Origin: Acidiferrobacterales bacterium
Lineage (GTDB): Bacteria > Pseudomonadota > Gammaproteobacteria > Acidiferrobacterales > SZUA-150
NCBI GenBank assembly: GCA_947258385.1
Contig: CAMYII010000084.1
Span: forward strand, 1 to 40,031
Length of the DNA stretch: 40,031 nt
Reading direction: 5' to 3'
Shown here: positions 1 to 11,623 of the stretch, piece by piece
Layout: each line of letters begins with the position of its first letter
Position numbering within the stretch: position 1 is the first letter of the stretch
Translations under genes and position numbers: made by a program
Notes under the pieces: model-generated
The model's input: only the letters and a program-made list of their open reading frames with translations
Databases searched by the model: none
What the model was told of the DNA's origin: nothing

Positions 1-43
1 GGCCCGCGGGATGCGGAGCGTTCGGCGTAAAGACGGTCTTCAT
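1..43 (-). CDS. RidA/YjgF-family protein, 5' end only (partial)
   Basis: An ATG at position 43 on the minus strand opens a frame that runs off the left edge of the window after 14 codons. The visible peptide is MKTVFTPNAPHPAG, which resembles the start of RidA/YER057c/UK114 proteins (M-K-x-V-x-T-P-N-A-P-x-P-A-G). These are small trimeric enamine/imine deaminases that clear reactive intermediates from PLP enzymes. A GAGGG ribosome-binding site lies about 8 bases upstream of the ATG. Only the N-terminus is visible, so neither the catalytic arginine nor the subgroup can be judged. The call rests on this short motif plus the start signal. Confidence 0.55.
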   Translation of the reverse strand, partial: MKTVFTPNAPHPAG

Positions 44-119
44 TTCAAATCCCTCACTTCTTGTTCGGCGACTTCGGCAAAAGCCGGGAGGTAACACCTC
101 TCGCGGTCCCACATGTCCT

Positions 120-539
120 CTATTCTCCGATGTCTTCCTTCCACAGCTCGGGATGCGCGGCGATGAAGTCGCGCATCAGCCGACGGCACTCCGGGTCGTC
201 TACGACCGTCACGGTCACTCCGCGGCTCCGCACGTAGTCCTCGGGCCCTTGGAACGTATCGTTCTCGCAGGCGCTACGGGCTTCCCGCACCTTCCTACCC
301 GCCTCGCCGAGGTGGTCCTTGCAGGCCTGCGTCAACTCGTCCTTGTTGGCCTTGAGACAGCGCGCGATGCGCCCGCCGCCCGGCGGCACGCCCTGGCATA
401 ACCTCGCCACGTCGTCGGCGCACGGGCCCGTGCCCTCGGCCGCGGCGCCCGTTTGTGCCGACAGACCGAGCGCGAGCGCCGCCATTGTCACGGCCAGACA
501 TTTTGTCCATGTGCCAATAACCGCGTGAGTTGCCTTCAT
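120..539 (-). CDS. exported Cys-rich repeat (GLG1-type) protein
   Basis: This is a 139-residue protein with a long signal peptide: a hydrophobic stretch at about residues 14-33, with likely cleavage after the AAA near residue 34. The mature part contains one cysteine-rich repeat of the Golgi-apparatus-protein-1 type, with Cys40, Cys48, Cys61 and Cys73 in the pattern C-x7-C-x12-C-x11-C and the characteristic G-R-I-x-x-C-L core. Further cysteines are at 91 and 118. A periplasmic location is inferred from the signal peptide. The start is supported by an AAGGAG ribosome-binding site about 9 bases upstream. The family is widespread in proteobacteria without a defined biochemical role, and the next gene on the minus strand is the RidA-like one. 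Confidence 0.75.
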   Translation of the reverse strand: MKATHAVIGTWTKCLAVTMAALALGLSAQTGAAAEGTGPCADDVARLCQGVPPGGGRIARCLKANKDELTQACKDHLGEAGRKVREARSACENDTFQGPEDYVRSRGVTVTVVDDPECRRLMRDFIAAHPELWKEDIGE

Positions 540-1265
540 AGTGTCTTCTCCTTGCGTTTAGTTATGTTGTTGGGCAGTCAATCATAGCGATGTTGCGTAC
601 CGGCCGGCACGGACCGTGCGGTGCGCCTTTTAGAATCCTTGTGCAAACCGCAATGCAAAGATACCGCGGTCGCCGCCCATCAACCATTGCGACCCGGCCG
701 CCAATGTGCACCGTTGATCGGTCCGGCGCCATCGGCGCGGTCATGACGGCGACCAATCCACGCCGACGACCCCTTCGGCCATGGCCGGGCCTTGGGACAA
801 CCGCGGGTGGACCGACGCCATGGTAATAGTCCGCCACCTCACTGTCCAGCCGGATGGTAGTCAAATCGGGCACGGCGGTCCGGTTATCCGCCGGTTGATA
901 TACCCGGAGAATCTCAGACCTGGCGGCCGCCCGGGCTGTCCTCACCGATATCGCCTGCCCGGGCGCTGCCCGACGGTCATCCGCTGGCCTGGCCAAGGGC
1001 AGGTTCACGGGCGTTCGCGGCACCCGAAAGGGAGCGCTCCGAACCCCATAATCACGAGGGTTGGGTTCAGGGCTCCTTGCCTGAAGTCGCCAAAAGGCAT
1101 GGCCGCGCCGCTGCTTGCGCGATACTCATCATAGAAGGGGAGAGCGTTGTGAAGATAAAGCTTTATTGTCCACGGACGGGGCCGAGCCCGACTCCATCAG
1201 CGGGATAGAATGGTTGGTTCTCTCCAGGGGTGCTTTCGATAAAGCCCGATAAACGGGTGCGTGCC
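540..1265. other. 726-base stretch without a supportable gene
   Basis: Open frames exist on both strands (for example minus 562-1023 and plus 781-1134), but they overlap each other. They give Arg/Pro/Gly-rich translations of the kind expected from GC-rich non-coding or degenerate DNA, and no known family was recognised. The right end becomes AT-richer and contains a perfect 12-bp palindrome, ATAAAGCTTTAT, at 1155-1166, with further GATAAA motifs near 1237-1255. This may be decayed coding sequence at the edge of an inserted segment, but that is inference. Confidence 0.4.
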
Positions 1266-1676
1266 TCATCTTTTCCACTTTATCGTTTCCGAAAAGTTGT
1301 TCAGCACCCGTATCGTTTGGTCAGACAGATCGCGGGAGATATGGGTCTGCACAACTGAGATTTCTGCCCTCGCGGCGTTCAGTCTTTTGCTTCCCGATTC
1401 CGTAAGCTCTAAATAGAAAGATCGTCTGTCCGACTGATTCTCTACGGTAACGACAAGACCCGCCTTCAAGAGCTCGTTGACAAGCACGCTGGCCGTCGCC
1501 CGGGTAACGTTCAGTTTACGGCTTAACTCAGAGACTGTTGTCCTTCCGGATTTCTCCAGGAAACGCATGGCCCGGAACTGGGGCATGCGCAAACCGGAAT
1601 ACATGATGGCCAAAAAAATTTTCCGCTCTATGACTTGAACCCCTTCGAGCAGATCAAGAACGTTCAACAGATGCAT
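1266..1676 (-). CDS. MarR-family transcriptional regulator
   Basis: This is a 136-residue winged-helix regulator. The recognition region runs from about residue 46 to 96 (TTVSELSRKLNVTRATASVL, followed by a wing containing DRRSFYLELT), which is the standard MarR arrangement with the conserved D-R-R. It has no cysteine, so direct thiol sensing is unlikely. The frame is open back to 1793, but the ATG at 1676 is preferred: an AAGG motif precedes it, it leaves a normal-length MarR protein, and the upstream extension would lie over the operator at 1708-1728. The gene is divergent from dsrE2 and is inferred to repress that gene and itself. It is markedly AT-richer than its neighbours, which suggests horizontal transfer. 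Confidence 0.85.
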   Translation of the reverse strand: MHLLNVLDLLEGVQVIERKIFLAIMYSGLRMPQFRAMRFLEKSGRTTVSELSRKLNVTRATASVLVNELLKAGLVVTVENQSDRRSFYLELTESGSKRLNAARAEISVVQTHISRDLSDQTIRVLNNFSETIKWKR

Positions 1677-1707
1677 GGCATGGACCTTTTTAATAAAAAA
1701 ATTTCTG

Positions 1708-1728
1708 TTTGTTAGATTAACTAACAAA
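1708..1728. promoter_or_regulatory. inverted-repeat operator, probably for the adjacent MarR protein
   Basis: There is a perfect 8-bp inverted repeat, TTTGTTAG and CTAACAAA, separated by the five bases ATTAA. It is 32 bases upstream of the marR-type start at 1676 and about 134 bases upstream of dsrE2. Size, AT-richness and the TTAG/CTAA half-sites resemble MarR-family operators. Autoregulation is likely by position; control of dsrE2 is inference. No equally good second copy is visible next to dsrE2. Confidence 0.65.
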
Positions 1729-1861
1729 ATATTTTCTTTGGCTCTTTTTGTGGGTTGGTATATTCTTTTTCTCTTAAGATAGAAACAAGGCACTCAAAGA
1801 CTGTGGGTAGTAGAAACATTGCCCGGAACCTATTGTTTTTTACTAAACCAGGAGAACCAAA

Positions 1862-2431
1862 ATGGAAGCGACCGTTGCGCGAAAAGACTCAACCGATTTA
1901 GACCTTGTGTCACGAATCTCTGCCTTGGAAGATCAGATCGTTGATCTTAAGCAAAGGGTGCCTGAAGATAAAGTCTCTATCATTCTGTTGTCCAGTGATT
2001 TTGATAAGGCCATGGCGGCCTTTTTCATGGCAAACGGCGCGGTCGCCATGGGAATGGAAGTCACCATGTTTTTTACCTTCTGGGGCTGCACCGTCGTCAA
2101 AAAGGGCAAGAAATTAAAAGGAAAGAAATTCATGCATAAGATGATCAACCTCATGCTTCCCGGCAGCAGCAAGGATCTCGCGCCTTCCAGAATGTCTTTC
2201 GGCGGTATTGGTCGCAAGCTTTTTAACTACATGATGAAAGGACAGATGTCTTCGCTGGAAGAACAGATCGAATTGGCGAAGGAGGCCGGCGTAAAGTTCC
2301 AGGTTTGTTCTCCCTCATTGGGCATCATGGGATTTGACACGGATGAATGGGTTGTTCCCGTCGAGATCTGCGGCGTCGCCGCCATGTACGACTCCGCCCT
2401 CAACGCCAGGACTGCCTACTTTATCTCATAA
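1862..2431 (+). CDS. dsrE2: DsrE2-type DsrE/DsrF/DsrH-like sulfur-carrier protein
   Basis: This 189-residue protein belongs to the DsrE_2 branch of the DsrE/F/H superfamily, whose members bind sulfane sulfur as cysteine persulfides and relay it with TusA and rhodanese in sulfur oxidisers. Residues 15-35 form a short coiled-coil-like helix. The Rossmann-like core starts at KVSIILLSSDFDKAMAAFF, followed by MFFTFWGC with the family cysteine at 76. Other cysteines are Cys149 and Cys170, the latter in the VEICGVA motif. A basic, Met-rich loop spans residues 77-127. An AGGAG ribosome-binding site lies 8 bases upstream. No tusA or rhodanese gene is adjacent here; instead the gene is divergent from a MarR regulator. 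It shares the low GC content of that regulator, so the pair probably moved together. Confidence 0.82.
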   Translation: MEATVARKDSTDLDLVSRISALEDQIVDLKQRVPEDKVSIILLSSDFDKAMAAFFMANGAVAMGMEVTMFFTFWGCTVVKKGKKLKGKKFMHKMINLMLPGSSKDLAPSRMSFGGIGRKLFNYMMKGQMSSLEEQIELAKEAGVKFQVCSPSLGIMGFDTDEWVVPVEICGVAAMYDSALNARTAYFIS

Positions 2432-2551
2432 CTCTTGCAGCGGCGGCATGTTGTGAGTTATATGCACACGCTCATCTCGGGCATTCGCACACCACAAGGA
2501 CAGACGCGAAAGAAATTGCGCTTGCGGATATACAGCGCGCACTCACAGCCG

Positions 2552-4384
<1,833 letters not shown>

Positions 4385-4419
4385 ATCAGAATCTACCTCG
4401 CTATCACGCCTTGGTTATA

Positions 4420-5811
4420 TTACTTGCCGGTTGAGCCACGCTTCTTGGGCCGCCGCCAACCTGCAATCGTCCGCTGTTTCACGCGGCTCAATGTCAGCTC
4501 ACCGGAGGGAGCGTCGCGGGCGATAGTCGAACCCGCGCCGATAAAGGCATCATCGCCGACCGTCACCGGCGCGACGAGCTGCGTGCCCGAACCGATGAAC
4601 ACATGGTCGCCGATGATCGTCCGGTGTTTGTTCACACCGTCATAGTTACAGGTAATGGTCCCTGCCCCGATGTTGACGGTTTTGCCCACTTCGCTGTCGC
4701 CGACGTTGCTTAAATGGTTGACCTTGCTGCCCTCCCCGATGTCGGATTTCTTAATCTCGACAAAATTGCCGATGTGGGCGGCATCGGCGATGCGGGTCTC
4801 GGGCCGGATGCGCGCAAACGGGCCGATGCGGCAACGCCGACCGATGTCGGCGCCTTCGATGACACAGTTCGCCTGCACGACGGTACCGGAGTCGATGCGG
4901 GCGTCGCGAATCAGGCTGTTGGGACCGATCTCAACACCGTCGCCGAGCTCAACCCTGCCCTCCAGGATGACATTAATATCGATCATCACGTCACGCCCGG
5001 CGCTGAGCTCGCCGCGCAGGTCGAAACGCGCCGGATCGCGCAAGGTGACGCCCTGCTGCATCAAGGCATCGGCCTGATTGCCTTGGTAGATGCGCTCGAG
5101 CTGCGCCAGCTCCCGCTTGCTGTTGACCCCCATGATCTCCCACTCCCAGGCCGGCTGAACGGTGGCGACCTCGACGCCGTCGGCCACCGCCATGGCGATA
5201 ACGTCCGTGAGATAGTATTCGCCCTGGGCGTTTTCATTGTTGAGGCTCGCCAGCCAGCCGTTGAGCAAGCGCGCCGGGGCCGCCAGAAAGCCGGTGTTGA
5301 TCTCCTTGATCGCCAACTCCTCCGCCGAGGCGTCCTTGCGCTCGACAATACGGGCAACCTTACCGCCGCGCTCGCGCACGATCCGCCCGTAGCCGCCGGG
5401 CTCATCGAACTCGGCCGTCAGGATCGCCAGGGTGCGCTCGCCGGCGGCCGCCAACAACTGTCTCAGCGTACCGGTCTGTATCAAAGGCACATCGCCGTAC
5501 AGGACCAAGACCATGGCATCCCGGGCCACCTGCGGCATGGCCTGCATGAGCGCGTGACCGGTGCCCAGCTGCTCGGACTGCAGGACCCACTTGAGTGTCT
5601 CGCCGGCAAAGCGCGCCGGCACTTGCTCACCGCCGTGACCGTAGATCACGTGAATGACATCGCCGCCGATCGCCCGGGCCCCGGCGACCACATGGGCCAA
5701 TAGCGGCCGGCCGCCGAGCTCATGCAACACCTTGGGCAGCTCGGAATACATGCGCGTACCCTTGCCGGCGGCAAGAATGACTATTTCCAGGGGAGATCGC
5801 TTGGTCGTCAT
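4420..5811 (-). CDS. glmU: bifunctional UDP-N-acetylglucosamine pyrophosphorylase / glucosamine-1-phosphate N-acetyltransferase
   Basis: GlmU acetylates glucosamine-1-phosphate and then uridylylates it to UDP-GlcNAc. The 463 residues contain the N-terminal nucleotidyltransferase signature LAAGKGTRMYSELPKVLHEL (about residues 13-32) and a C-terminal left-handed beta-helix of hexapeptide repeats from about residue 255. The latter includes HIGNFVEIKKSDIGEGSKVN, with the acetyltransferase active-site region, and the conserved NYDGVNKH. The length is close to the usual 456. The ribosome-binding site before the ATG is weak. With glmS downstream it supplies the whole glucosamine branch. The upstream leader contains a 20-bp tandem duplication (5949-5988). 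Confidence 0.97.
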   Translation of the reverse strand: MTTKRSPLEIVILAAGKGTRMYSELPKVLHELGGRPLLAHVVAGARAIGGDVIHVIYGHGGEQVPARFAGETLKWVLQSEQLGTGHALMQAMPQVARDAMVLVLYGDVPLIQTGTLRQLLAAAGERTLAILTAEFDEPGGYGRIVRERGGKVARIVERKDASAEELAIKEINTGFLAAPARLLNGWLASLNNENAQGEYYLTDVIAMAVADGVEVATVQPAWEWEIMGVNSKRELAQLERIYQGNQADALMQQGVTLRDPARFDLRGELSAGRDVMIDINVILEGRVELGDGVEIGPNSLIRDARIDSGTVVQANCVIEGADIGRRCRIGPFARIRPETRIADAAHIGNFVEIKKSDIGEGSKVNHLSNVGDSEVGKTVNIGAGTITCNYDGVNKHRTIIGDHVFIGSGTQLVAPVTVGDDAFIGAGSTIARDAPSGELTLSRVKQRTIAGWRRPKKRGSTGK

Positions 5812-5948
5812 ACGGTCGGAGATTTAACCACAGCCCAGCTACGGATAACAAAAGGCGGGATAGCCCGCCCGGTCTCAGCTTGCCAATATTATTAACGAAC
5901 CCCTGAATAAGTCCATCCCGGGACCGCGGGAAGCTCAACTTAAGCCAG

Positions 5949-5988
5949 ATCTTCCCTAACTAGAGAATATCTTCCCTAACTAGAGAAT
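5949..5988. repeat. perfect 20-bp tandem duplication upstream of glmU
   Basis: The unit ATCTTCCCTAACTAGAGAAT occurs twice head-to-tail with no mismatch. Each copy contains an imperfect dyad of the form TTC-N-CTA-NN-TAG-N-GAA. It lies 138-177 bases upstream of the glmU start, in the 246-base gap between the slyD-like gene and glmU. It could be a duplicated protein-binding site in the glmU leader or promoter, or simply a slippage duplication. Function is not shown by the sequence. Confidence 0.85.
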
Positions 5989-6057
5989 AGTAGAGCAGCA
6001 AACTCAGAAACTGAAAAGGTATTTTTTAGGGGTATGCGCGTATTTCCGCCTCGGAAC

Positions 6058-6555
6058 CTAATGCAGCATCGGGGCGAACACCGATTCGGTCTTGCCCGTT
6101 TGCACCTCCTCCGGGGTGGCATCGCGGATATCCTGAATGGTCAGTTGGAAACGCACCGTCTGTCCGGCGAGCGGGTGGTTGGAATCCACCGTGACCATCC
6201 CGTGTTTGGTGTCGATATCGGTGACGACGAACTTCAGCACTTCACCGTTGGCGCTCTGCGCCTCGAAGTCGGTGCCGACCCGGCGCAGCTCCTGGGGGAC
6301 GTTTTCCAGGTCATCGGTAAACGTCAATGCGGGATCGTGGTCTCCAAAACCCTCGCTCGGGCTGAGCTCCACTTCCACCTTATCGCCGACCTTGTGCCCT
6401 TCCAGGGTCTGTTCGATTTTTTCAAATAAGTCGCTATTGCCGCCGTGCACATACGTGACGGGCAAATCGGTATACTCAAAGATTTCGCCGCTCTGATTGT
6501 GCAGCACATAGGTCAGGGAGACGACTTTGTTCTTTTCCACTACGGATTCAATCAT
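6058..6555 (-). CDS. FKBP-type peptidyl-prolyl cis-trans isomerase (SlyD/FkpB type)
   Basis: This 165-residue protein has the SlyD-type architecture: a split FKBP domain (residues 1-70 and about 130-150) with an inserted chaperone flap. Visible motifs include VSLTYVLHNQSGEIFEYTD, YVHGGNSDLFEKIEQTLEGHKVGD, PSEGFGDHDP and DSNHPLAGQTVRFQLTI. The start at 6555 is chosen because the protein begins with typical family sequence there and a GGTGGA motif lies about 10 bases upstream; the frame is open further back but without family similarity. The His/Cys-rich metal-binding tail of E. coli SlyD is absent and the chain ends at FAPMLH. A role in nickel delivery is therefore not supported, and FkpB/SlpA-like folding help is as likely. 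It lies between atpC and glmU. Confidence 0.9.
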   Translation of the reverse strand: MIESVVEKNKVVSLTYVLHNQSGEIFEYTDLPVTYVHGGNSDLFEKIEQTLEGHKVGDKVEVELSPSEGFGDHDPALTFTDDLENVPQELRRVGTDFEAQSANGEVLKFVVTDIDTKHGMVTVDSNHPLAGQTVRFQLTIQDIRDATPEEVQTGKTESVFAPMLH

Positions 6556-6791
6556 GGGCTTTTCCACCGTTACTGTTACTCGGAGCAGATAAAAGTTAAA
6601 ACAACGATCGGGGCAGCGGTCGGCGTACTGCTTTGGAATTATAAGGCTACGGAATACGGGGCGGGGCATCCACAGCCGCGGCACTGGGCTGTAATGGGGC
6701 GTGACACTTGTGGTCTCATGCTGCGGATGAAATACGCACGTCGTGCTCTGTCCATGATGCACCTTGTCCCGGTTTTCAATGACTGGGTCGC

Positions 6792-7214
6792 TTACTTTTG
6801 CGTCCGTTTGCGGATCTTGTCGATGGCACGCAACTGGGCCATGGCCTCGGCCAGCTCGGCCTCCACCCGGGCGTAATCGACCTTGGACTTCTTGTCCTTC
6901 ATGGCCTCCTCCGCCCGCCGTTTGGCCTCCAGGGCTTGGGCCTCGTCCAGGTCCTTGGCGCGTACGGCGGTATCGGCCAGCACGGTCACCACATGAGGCT
7001 GGACTTCCAGCAGCCCACCGGAGACGTAGAAGGACTGCTCCTTGTCGCCGAGACGGACCCGGACCTCGCCGGATTTGAGCGGCGCCAGCAACTGCGCATG
7101 GCCGGGCATGATCCCGACCTCACCGCTGATGATCGGGGCCACCAGGATCTCGGCCTTGCCCGAATAGATCTCTTCTTCGCTGCTGACAATATCCACATGC
7201 AGGGTCATGGCCAT
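6792..7214 (-). CDS. atpC: F1F0 ATP synthase epsilon subunit
   Basis: Last gene of the atp operon; 140 residues. The N-terminal beta-sandwich is clear ([42 protein letters not shown]), followed by the two-helix C-terminal domain ([14 protein letters not shown] to [10 protein letters not shown]) that inhibits rotation in low-energy states. The subunit sits on the F1 central stalk with gamma. A GGAAGG ribosome-binding site precedes the ATG. It follows atpD after 17 bases. Confidence 0.97.
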   Translation of the reverse strand: MAMTLHVDIVSSEEEIYSGKAEILVAPIISGEVGIMPGHAQLLAPLKSGEVRVRLGDKEQSFYVSGGLLEVQPHVVTVLADTAVRAKDLDEAQALEAKRRAEEAMKDKKSKVDYARVEAELAEAMAQLRAIDKIRKRTQK

Positions 7215-7231
7215 AGTTTATCACCTTCCGG

Positions 7232-8611
<1,380 letters not shown>

Positions 8612-8646
8612 TTACCCCTCTAGAGCTCAATCTGCCAAAAAAGTCG

Positions 8647-9507
8647 CTATACCGCCGCCGCGCCGCCCACGATCTCGGAAATCTCCTGCGTGATGGCCGC
8701 CTGACGCGCCTTGTTGTAGCGCAACGTCAGCTCATCGATGAGCTTGCCGGCATTATCGGTCGCCGATTTCATGGCGACCATACGCGCCGACTGTTCCGAG
8801 GCCAGATTCTCCACCACCCCATGAAAGACCTGCGCCTCAAGATAGCGCGTCAGCAGCTCGTCCAGCACCTCCTTGGCATCGGGATCATAGATGTAATCCC
8901 AGTGATGCTTGAGGTTTTCTTCGACTCTCGCACCGCACGGCAGCAATTGTTCCACCATCGGCCGCTGGGTCATCGTGTTGATAAAGCGGTTGTAAACGAG
9001 GTGAATCTGGTCCAAACGGCTTTCGGCGTAGGCATCTAACATCACTTTGACCGCGCCGATCAGATCCTCGATCCGGGGCCTGTCGCCGAGTGCGGACGCC
9101 TGCGAGATGACATTGGCGCCCACGCGTTGCATGAACGCCAGGCCTTTGGTGCCGATGGCGCAGACCTCGATCTCGACCTTCTTATCGTGCAACAAGCTCA
9201 TGGCGCCGATGGCGGCCTTGTGGACATTCGCATTGAGACCGCCGCAGAGCCCGCGATCGGAGGTGATGACGATGAAAGCCGCGCGCTTGACCTCGCGCTC
9301 CTCCAGGAACGGGTGGTGGTATTCGGGATGCGCCTGGTGCACATGACACAGGACGTTGCGAATCTTCTCCGCGTAGGGGCGGGAGGTGCGCATCTGCTGC
9401 TGGGCCTTACGCATCTTGCTCGCCGCCACCATCTGCATCGCACGCGTGATCTTCTGCGTGTTCTTGATGCTCTTTATCTGGTTGCGGATTTCTTTGCCGG
9501 TCGCCAT
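8647..9507 (-). CDS. atpG: F1F0 ATP synthase gamma subunit
   Basis: This is the 286-residue central-stalk rotor subunit. The N-terminal helix [36 protein letters not shown] and the C-terminal helix with [35 protein letters not shown] are the two highly conserved coiled-coil strands that turn inside the alpha3beta3 hexamer. The central [12 protein letters not shown] motif is present. The length is normal for the family. It follows atpA after 10 bases, consistent with coupled translation. Confidence 0.97.
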   Translation of the reverse strand: MATGKEIRNQIKSIKNTQKITRAMQMVAASKMRKAQQQMRTSRPYAEKIRNVLCHVHQAHPEYHHPFLEEREVKRAAFIVITSDRGLCGGLNANVHKAAIGAMSLLHDKKVEIEVCAIGTKGLAFMQRVGANVISQASALGDRPRIEDLIGAVKVMLDAYAESRLDQIHLVYNRFINTMTQRPMVEQLLPCGARVEENLKHHWDYIYDPDAKEVLDELLTRYLEAQVFHGVVENLASEQSARMVAMKSATDNAGKLIDELTLRYNKARQAAITQEISEIVGGAAAV

Positions 9508-9517
9508 CGATGATCCC

Positions 9518-11059
9518 CTACCAGCTGTGGCTGGACTTGAATTCGTCCAACGCCGCCTTCAAGGCCGCGGCCACCTCGTCGGTATAATCGCCCTCCTGAT
9601 CGATCTTCTGCATCAACTCGGCGTGGCTGGATTTCATATAGGCCTGGAGTGCATCCTCAAAGTCGCGCACCTTCTCCACCTCGACGTCATCGAGGTAGCC
9701 TTCATTGGCCGCGAACAACGTTACCGCCATCTGCGCCACGTTCATGGGCGAGTACTGCGGCTGCTTCAAGAGCTCGGTGATGCGCTGGCCGCGCTCGATC
9801 TGCTTGCGCGTGGTCTCGTCCAGATCGGAAGCGAACTGGGCAAAGGCCGCCAGCTCGCGGTACTGGGCCAGCGCCAGGCGCACGCCGCCACCCAACTTCT
9901 TGATAATCTTGGTCTGCGCGGCGCCGCCGACGCGCGAGACCGACAAACCGGCATTAATGGCCGGACGAATACCGGCATTGAACAAATCGGTTTCCAGGAA
10001 GATCTGTCCGTCGGTAATGGAAATCACATTGGTCGGCACGAAGGCGGAGACGTCACCGGCCTGGGTTTCAATAATAGGCAACGCCGTCAACGAGCCGGTC
10101 CTGCCCGTGACCTTGCCTTTGGTGAATTTCTCGACATAATCGGCATTCACGCGGGCCGCGCGTTCCAGCAGGCGCGAGTGCAGGTAGAACACATCCCCGG
10201 GGTAGGCCTCGCGTCCCGGCGGGCGACGCAACAACAACGAGACCTGACGATAGGCCCAGGCCTGCTTGGTCAGGTCGTCATAGATAACCAGTGCGTCCTC
10301 GCCACGGTCACGGAAATACTCACCCATGGTGCAGCCGGCATAGGGCGCGATATATTGCAAGGCCGCGCTTTCGGCCGCGGTCGCCGCCACCACGATGGTG
10401 TGCCCCATGGCACCGTGCTCTTCCAGTTTGCGCACCACGCTCGCGACCGACGAGGCCTTCTGGCCAACGGCCACATAGATGCAAACGACGCCGGTGCCTT
10501 TCTGATTGATAATGGTGTCAATGGCAAGCGCGGTCTTTCCGGTCTGGCGATCGCCGATAATCAGCTCACGCTGCCCGCGTCCGATCGGCACCATGGAGTC
10601 GATGGATTTCAGGCCTGTTTGCACCGGTACCGACACGGACTGGCGCGTGATCACGCCGGGGGCCACTTTTTCTATCGGTGAGTGAAGCTTGGTCTCCACT
10701 GCGCCACGGCCATCGATGGGATGACCCAGGGAATTGACCACACGACCCATGAGCTCGGGACCGACGGGCACCTCAAGAATCCTGCCGGTACACCTGACGC
10801 TGTCGCCTTCGGAAATATGCGTATAGGGACCCATAATCACCGCGCCGACAGAATCGCGCTCCAGGTTCAGGGCCAGGCCATAGGTGTTACCGGGGAATTC
10901 GATCATTTCACCCTGCATGACATCGGACAGGCCGTGGATACGGCAGATGCCATCGGTGAGGGCCACGATGGTGCCTTCGGTGCGGGCCTCGGCCTTGGCC
11001 TCGAATTTCTCGATCCGCCCTTTGAGGAGATCGCTGATTTCGGAAGGATTCAGTTGCAT
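9518..11059 (-). CDS. atpA: F1F0 ATP synthase alpha subunit
   Basis: This 513-residue non-catalytic nucleotide-binding subunit has the P-loop GDRQTGKT at residues 169-176. The start [19 protein letters not shown] is typical. [45 protein letters not shown] contains the signature PGREAYPGD and the arginine-finger region follows in [12 protein letters not shown]. Length and motifs match gammaproteobacterial AtpA. It lies between atpH and atpG. Confidence 0.98.
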   Translation of the reverse strand: MQLNPSEISDLLKGRIEKFEAKAEARTEGTIVALTDGICRIHGLSDVMQGEMIEFPGNTYGLALNLERDSVGAVIMGPYTHISEGDSVRCTGRILEVPVGPELMGRVVNSLGHPIDGRGAVETKLHSPIEKVAPGVITRQSVSVPVQTGLKSIDSMVPIGRGQRELIIGDRQTGKTALAIDTIINQKGTGVVCIYVAVGQKASSVASVVRKLEEHGAMGHTIVVAATAAESAALQYIAPYAGCTMGEYFRDRGEDALVIYDDLTKQAWAYRQVSLLLRRPPGREAYPGDVFYLHSRLLERAARVNADYVEKFTKGKVTGRTGSLTALPIIETQAGDVSAFVPTNVISITDGQIFLETDLFNAGIRPAINAGLSVSRVGGAAQTKIIKKLGGGVRLALAQYRELAAFAQFASDLDETTRKQIERGQRITELLKQPQYSPMNVAQMAVTLFAANEGYLDDVEVEKVRDFEDALQAYMKSSHAELMQKIDQEGDYTDEVAAALKAALDEFKSSHSW

Positions 11060-11071
11060 TTAGCCCATCCT

Positions 11072-11611
11072 TTACTGATTAAACTGTGATGACAGGTCCT
11101 GTAAACGACCCCGGACCGACCCGTCGATGACCACATCACCGGCACGAATCACGATACCGCCTAGGAGCGATTTGTCCACCCGCGTTAACAGGGTGACCTC
11201 ACGACCGAATTTTTTCTTCAACGCCGCGGCAAATGACTTTGCCTGCGCGTCACTGACCTCGAAGGCCGAGACCACTTCGGCCTCGATGGTCCCTTCGGCG
11301 TCGGCCTTGAGCAAGTCGAACAACTCCGAGATGTCTGGCAGCAGCACCAGCCGGTCGTTTTCCACCAACAGACGGATGAAATTGATCCCGTCCTGGTCCT
11401 GCTTGCTGCCTCCTAACCCGGTAAACAGCTCAACCAGCTCGTCGCGCCCGACGCGTGGATTACCAACCGCTGCCACGACACGTCCATCCGCCGCCACCGC
11501 CGCGGTCAATCCTAACATCTCCGACCACGGCGCCAGCCTGCCACGCTGTTGCGCCAGCTGGAAGGCGGCTTCGGCGTAGGGGCGTGCCAGGGTTTTCTTT
11601 TCTTGGGCCAT
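11072..11611 (-). CDS. atpH: F1F0 ATP synthase delta subunit
   Basis: This 179-residue subunit joins the top of F1 to the b-subunit peripheral stalk. It starts MAQEKKTLARPYAEAAFQLA with the conserved ARPYAxA motif and has the C-terminal signature VTLLTRVDKSLLGGIVIRAGDVVIDGSVRGRLQ. The length is normal. It is 12 bases from both atpF and atpA. Confidence 0.96.
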   Translation of the reverse strand: MAQEKKTLARPYAEAAFQLAQQRGRLAPWSEMLGLTAAVAADGRVVAAVGNPRVGRDELVELFTGLGGSKQDQDGINFIRLLVENDRLVLLPDISELFDLLKADAEGTIEAEVVSAFEVSDAQAKSFAAALKKKFGREVTLLTRVDKSLLGGIVIRAGDVVIDGSVRGRLQDLSSQFNQ

Positions 11612-11623
11612 GGAGGTTTTTTC

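Noticed and set aside
562-1134. Overlapping open frames on both strands (minus 562-1023, plus 781-1134)
   Set aside because: They overlap each other, have Arg/Pro-rich low-similarity translations and lack convincing ribosome-binding sites and recognised domains.
2428-2461. Inverted repeat ATAACTC...GAGTTAT over the dsrE2 stop codon as a terminator
   Set aside because: The loop is 20 bases and no T run follows on either strand.
4475-4491. TGTTTCACG half-site resembling parS within glmU
   Set aside because: Only one half matches; the other half (CGGCTCA) does not.
6638-6643. TATAAT on the minus strand upstream of the slyD-like gene as a promoter
   Set aside because: The -10 is perfect, but no acceptable -35 hexamer exists at 16-18 bases; the evidence is too thin to list.
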